Shown piece after piece: positions 61,501-64,000 of a DNA stretch of 64,000 bases. Position 1 is the first letter of the stretch; every line of letters begins with the position of its first letter. The stretch is from Adiantum capillus-veneris. Its lineage: Eukaryota > Streptophyta > Polypodiopsida > Polypodiales > Pteridaceae. Below the pieces are notes generated by a model. The model made no database searches. It saw only the letters and a program-made list of their open reading frames with translations, and was not told the origin of the DNA. Made by a program: the position numbers and the translations under genes. The stretch is from positions 7,885,497 through 7,949,496 of the forward strand of contig CM043964.1 of NCBI GenBank assembly GCA_014529385.2. Reading direction: 5' to 3'.

Positions 61501-64000
61501 GACGGCTTGCAAAGCTAATGGGATAGTCCAATTTATGTTCTCCTGGTTGAGTGAGAACACACCCAATAGCAAAGTTTGATGCATCAATATGCACATGGAA
61601 AATGACATCCCAGTTAGGTGTCCTTAAAATCGGAGCACTTGCTAGTGTTTTCTTCAATTGTTCATAGGCCTGGTCACACTCTTCAGTCCATTTAAATTCA
61701 ATGAGAAGCTTGTACAAAGGACGTGCTATCTCAACGAAAAATAAAATAAACCGTCGATAATAACCCACGTGTCCCATGAACCTTTGAACTCCCTTGTAAT
61801 TGGTTGGTGGTGGTAACTCTAGAATCACTTTAATTTTTCTCTCATCGGTTGAGATACCATTCTTAGATACTATATGCCCTAAAATAACTCCATGCTTGAC
61901 CCAAAATTGGCATTTGAACGGGTTCAATGAGATACGGTATAACCTACACTTTTCAAACACCTTCCGCAAACATGATAGATGTTTTTTCCAAGAAGAGTAA
62001 ACACAAAGGTCGTCTAAGAAAGCTTCACAAAACTCTCTCAAATATTCTTTAAAATCAGTGTTTATTAATTGTTGGAATGTAGCAGGGGCATTTGTTAAGC
62101 CAAAAGCCATCACACGAAATGCAAACACGCCAAATTCCGTGATGAAGGCAGTTTTAGCTTGGTCCTCTAGCGCTATCGTGATTTGGTTGTAGCCTGAGTA
62201 CCCATCTAGAAAGCTATAAGCTTCCTTGCCTGCAACTCTTTCGAGTACATGTTCGGAATATGGTAGGGGGTAATGGTCTCTTCTAGTAGCTGCATTAACT
62301 TTTTTGAGGTCCACGCACACCCTGCGTTTCCCATTCTTTTTTGGCACGATAACTATTGGAGACACCCATTCAGAGTGTTCAATAGGATATATGAACCCAC
62401 ATTTGATAAGATTTTCTAGTTCTTCTTGAATGATCTTTGCGTACTTAGGATTCATCGGGTAGGGTCTTTGTTGTACGGGCTTCGCAGTGCTAATCATAGG
62501 GATTGTATGTTGGACCACAGAAGGTGGAACACCGTTCATATCATGGTATGTCCAAGCGAATATGTCCTTGAATTCCTTGAGACGCTCTTTGAGGACCGCC
62601 TCTTCAACTTCTGTGAGGTCTTGGGCAATAAAAACAGGTTTTGATTCTTCACCGGGGTCGGCTAATTCTATTTCTTTAACTATTGCCGGACCATCATAGA
62701 TTCCATTATTCCCATCGATAGGTATTCTTTGGGCTTTTGTGTACACAACCTTTGCTTCCCCTGTGGTGTAAGATTTGAAATTTTCTGGTGCAGGATGCAA
62801 GTCTGTGGATTCTGGTTGTGCTTTGGTTTGTGCTTCTATTTCTGCTTTCTTGTGTTGTCGAGCTAACTCTTGGTTTTGACGCCTCCTTGCAGTGCGGCTC
62901 AACTTTGGCTTGTCTATGATCTCTAATTGGGCTATGTCATGGGGTCGTGGTCTACACCACATAACATTTTGGAGATATTCACCCCAATCGTCTACCAATT
63001 TTCGATGAGCATCACATGCTCCTATATAACTGAGCCATTCTGCTGAGGATCTCTTCTTTTTTATCCTAGCACGTACATTGGCTCGATATCGACGCCTCTT
63101 AAAGTTTTTCTTTTTCTTATTTGAGACCTGCTTTTGATTTGCATTTAGATCTGGCTCACTAAAGGAGTCCTCGTTGGTGTCCTCTTCACTCTCGGAGGAG
63201 CTATCATAAGTTGATGTGCTCGGTCCTTCCGAATGTTTTGACTCTGAACTTGCTCCACTCTTTAATTCATGAGATTCAGAATCCGTTTCACTCTGGAAGT
63301 CAGTGTCTGAGTCGTGTTGGTTAAAGTCTTCTATTGAGCTATCGGTGTCACTGTCAGATTGGTCCACAATTGCCTTGCCCTTAGAAGATGCATGTATGGC
63401 ACTTATCATGTTCAGAGGTGCAATTTGTGGTACCTCTTCCCCCTCTGGTGTGACCCAAGTGGTTCCTCTATTTCCCCAGGTATCTATGGTTGCAGCTAGG
63501 TGTACCCAGTCTACGTTGTCTGATTCCGTCATACCCGGTAACACATCCATGTAAGGAGAATCTTGGCCAATGTCTGTATCCTTCTTACAAGTGTAACAAT
63601 ATTGTAGTGGGGCCGAGTGAACTGTGGTGTCAGAGCGATGATCAATAATGGTTTTACTCCCTAAGGGGTGTACCTTACCAGTCACCAAATCCACTCTAAG
63701 GACAGAGTCCTGGAATTGCAAATAGACATGATTTTTAGACCAATCATGAACCATTTGTGCTTCCCTCATGAATGGTCGTCCTAAAATCATTTCATATGAC
63801 ATAAGGTGTTTAGAGAAATCCATTACAATGAACGTATGTCGTACCTTGTGTCCTAGAACTTTGATCTTAAGATCCTTGAGCATCCCCATAGGTTTGGCTA
63901 TGGTACCATTTTCCATCTTTACCACAATGTTAGTAATACTGAGGCGGGGTTTTCCCATGGATTCACAAAAATCTTTTGTAACGATGCTAACTCCCGCACC
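58547..64000 (-). CDS. Pol polyprotein of gypsy element E, open at the window edge
   Basis: More than 1,810 codons without a stop. The frame continues past the first Met (63958) to the window edge, where GAGVSIVTKDF shows the end of a protease D-S-G-A-G motif. Counting from 63958: protease part (ILGRP ~60); acidic Ser/Asp linker ~203-290 and basic KKKKNFKRRRYR; RT ~470-720 ([27 protein letters not shown], catalytic FLDDLCVYS ~646); RNase H ~760-890 (HIDASNFAIGCVL, MADHLSRMPN); integrase zinc domain ~1000 and D-D-E core ~1070-1165 (GLDFVGPI, IVSDNGNHF, ANGQAESTNK); second aspartic-protease-like domain ~1395-1500 (NALLDTGAKYNLL, NLGRTWM); four W-[V/I]-P-K motifs ~1588-1700. No chromodomain. Probably recently active. 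Confidence 0.95.
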   Translation of the reverse strand, partial: GAGVSIVTKDFCESMGKPRLSITNIVVKMENGTIAKPMGMLKDLKIKVLGHKVRHTFIVMDFSKHLMSYEMILGRPFMREAQMVHDWSKNHVYLQFQDSVLRVDLVTGKVHPLGSKTIIDHRSDTTVHSAPLQYCYTCKKDTDIGQDSPYMDVLPGMTESDNVDWVHLAATIDTWGNRGTTWVTPEGEEVPQIAPLNMISAIHASSKGKAIVDQSDSDTDSSIEDFNQHDSDTDFQSETDSESHELKSGASSESKHSEGPSTSTYDSSSESEEDTNEDSFSEPDLNANQKQVSNKKKKNFKRRRYRANVRARIKKKRSSAEWLSYIGACDAHRKLVDDWGEYLQNVMWCRPRPHDIAQLEIIDKPKLSRTARRRQNQELARQHKKAEIEAQTKAQPESTDLHPAPENFKSYTTGEAKVVYTKAQRIPIDGNNGIYDGPAIVKEIELADPGEESKPVFIAQDLTEVEEAVLKERLKEFKDIFAWTYHDMNGVPPSVVQHTIPMISTAKPVQQRPYPMNPKYAKIIQEELENLIKCGFIYPIEHSEWVSPIVIVPKKNGKRRVCVDLKKVNAATRRDHYPLPYSEHVLERVAGKEAYSFLDGYSGYNQITIALEDQAKTAFITEFGVFAFRVMAFGLTNAPATFQQLINTDFKEYLREFCEAFLDDLCVYSSWKKHLSCLRKVFEKCRLYRISLNPFKCQFWVKHGVILGHIVSKNGISTDERKIKVILELPPPTNYKGVQRFMGHVGYYRRFILFFVEIARPLYKLLIEFKWTEECDQAYEQLKKTLASAPILRTPNWDVIFHVHIDASNFAIGCVLTQPGEHKLDYPISFASRQLNDAERNYTTTEREGLAMVYAVKKFCYYLLANKFVFYVDHQALLYLVNKPCSTGRITRWLLILLEFDFTIVVRPGKRHVMADHLSRMPNGEAPTGVDDELPDTSLFIVETMPEWSENIVNFLVNGFPPKELRKDIARRLVKECEPYCLIAGTLYRLGKDDILRRCAREDEYLYILQEAHTGIAGGHFSGDLTARKVLQSGYWWPTLFKDASLFTKGCDECQRYKTTQRKDRMPLHPIKVTQPFEKWGLDFVGPISPAARNTQSRYILVATDYVTKWAEAKASQKADARTTAKFLFENIITRFDCPFEIVSDNGNHFINEVIRKLTTTFMISHHKSTPYYPQANGQAESTNKTLISILTKTVESHRTDWDLKLKSALWAYCTAYKVAINCTPFKMVYGQEAVMPWEFVIPSLRVASQEGWNGNPLTERLYILEKLDEERQLAVQNALVEKDRRKKWFDRHVKDKDIKVGDKVLMYGVRKEKKKLKYAGKGPYRVCEITPQGTLRVETLDGVETIGFLNGSKFKRYYDPLSQEELRSIHQKKAAKAQTELNKIQAQVEAKERQQRIRQKREANLGVTNAFHVEIEEDGLDSDTPLRYPIELNSAYGKVLYNALLDTGAKYNLLSYGVWCQLGKPPLSESIIQVKGVNKKKTMVFGIWHTSVSYDNGIVAQDFLVMPTGTMEGNINLGRTWMIATKCTIDWGTGGVTTQKPTLSPTTQAIVPEILPKEIKPKTLHVQEVEPYVPIAQLSRASTDVVERKLETHKNHPNITERTYKWVPKASVVSMVDAKKRKPRKNRPTHSKKCKETLRWIPKRLLEAQGYYEGNDQIWVPKRKVYSYLSPGPCNPNPVAPKQIENRGKEKIMECYTPALELVWVPKKERFVPPSSGTGKSNEFSCSSCSSYTQIKASTQPPPTTVHIHTSTKEFAPPGVSSPPTTMLQIKSWESTLPPLQLDETHRAVENYWLKPSPITTWNNWFQKVTTSFQKV

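Overview
The window is repeat-dense nuclear DNA from a land plant. Almost everything recognisable is a transposable element: Ty3/gypsy elements with and without a chromodomain, Ty1/copia elements, a LINE fragment and a Helitron-type rolling-circle element. No ordinary host gene with clear exons stands out. The one possible exception is a short OB-fold-like gene at 51.5-54.8 kb, and that may itself belong to the Helitron. Plant origin rests on the retroelement lineages. A seed-free plant such as a fern or lycophyte is only a low-confidence guess from the general look of the proteins.

Layout. 1-19961 is a decayed minus-strand gypsy family ('gypsy-1') in tandem form: partial LTR, gag-PR, LTR (1500-2752), pol, gag, LTR (18394-19961). 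Two plus-oriented elements sit inside its integrase gene. The first is a complete chromodomain gypsy element G (3706-9567, 171/170-bp LTRs, target duplication TTTTA). The second is a non-autonomous element T (9755-14121) with two 1,995-bp LTRs around only 377 bp of internal DNA. Gypsy-1 in turn lies in the gag of an older gypsy element F (20302-22420), and that junction carries a 340-bp-period tandem duplication. A minus-strand copia element H (22425-24927) has lost its whole reverse transcriptase.

26925-42660 is a plus-strand copia element C. It is split in the linker between integrase and reverse transcriptase by an 11.5-kb gypsy element D (29268-40736, target duplication CACCT). D looks young. 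It carries gag and protease but no RT, RNase H or integrase. Its leader contains a regularly spaced array of 24-bp palindromes, and downstream it has ORFs with repeated W-x-P-K motifs. Its two LTRs match closely at both ends but carry unrelated central segments.

42.6-45.7 kb holds fragments: gypsy-1 pieces, a chromodomain-element tail, LINE RT and microsatellites. 45756-51351 (minus) is a Rep/helicase rolling-circle transposon whose helicase is followed by an endonuclease domain, the Helentron arrangement. 51466-54780 (minus) is a partly tandem-duplicated OB-fold-like gene. 55507-56629 is the LTR of a truncated minus-strand element. From about 56.7 kb to the window end lies the 3' part of minus-strand gypsy element E. 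Its pol ORF is open for more than 1,800 codons and runs off the window edge. It ends with a second retropepsin-like domain and the same W-x-P-K repeats seen in D. D and E therefore look like non-autonomous and autonomous members of one lineage, and E-type elements could supply the enzymes D lacks (inference).
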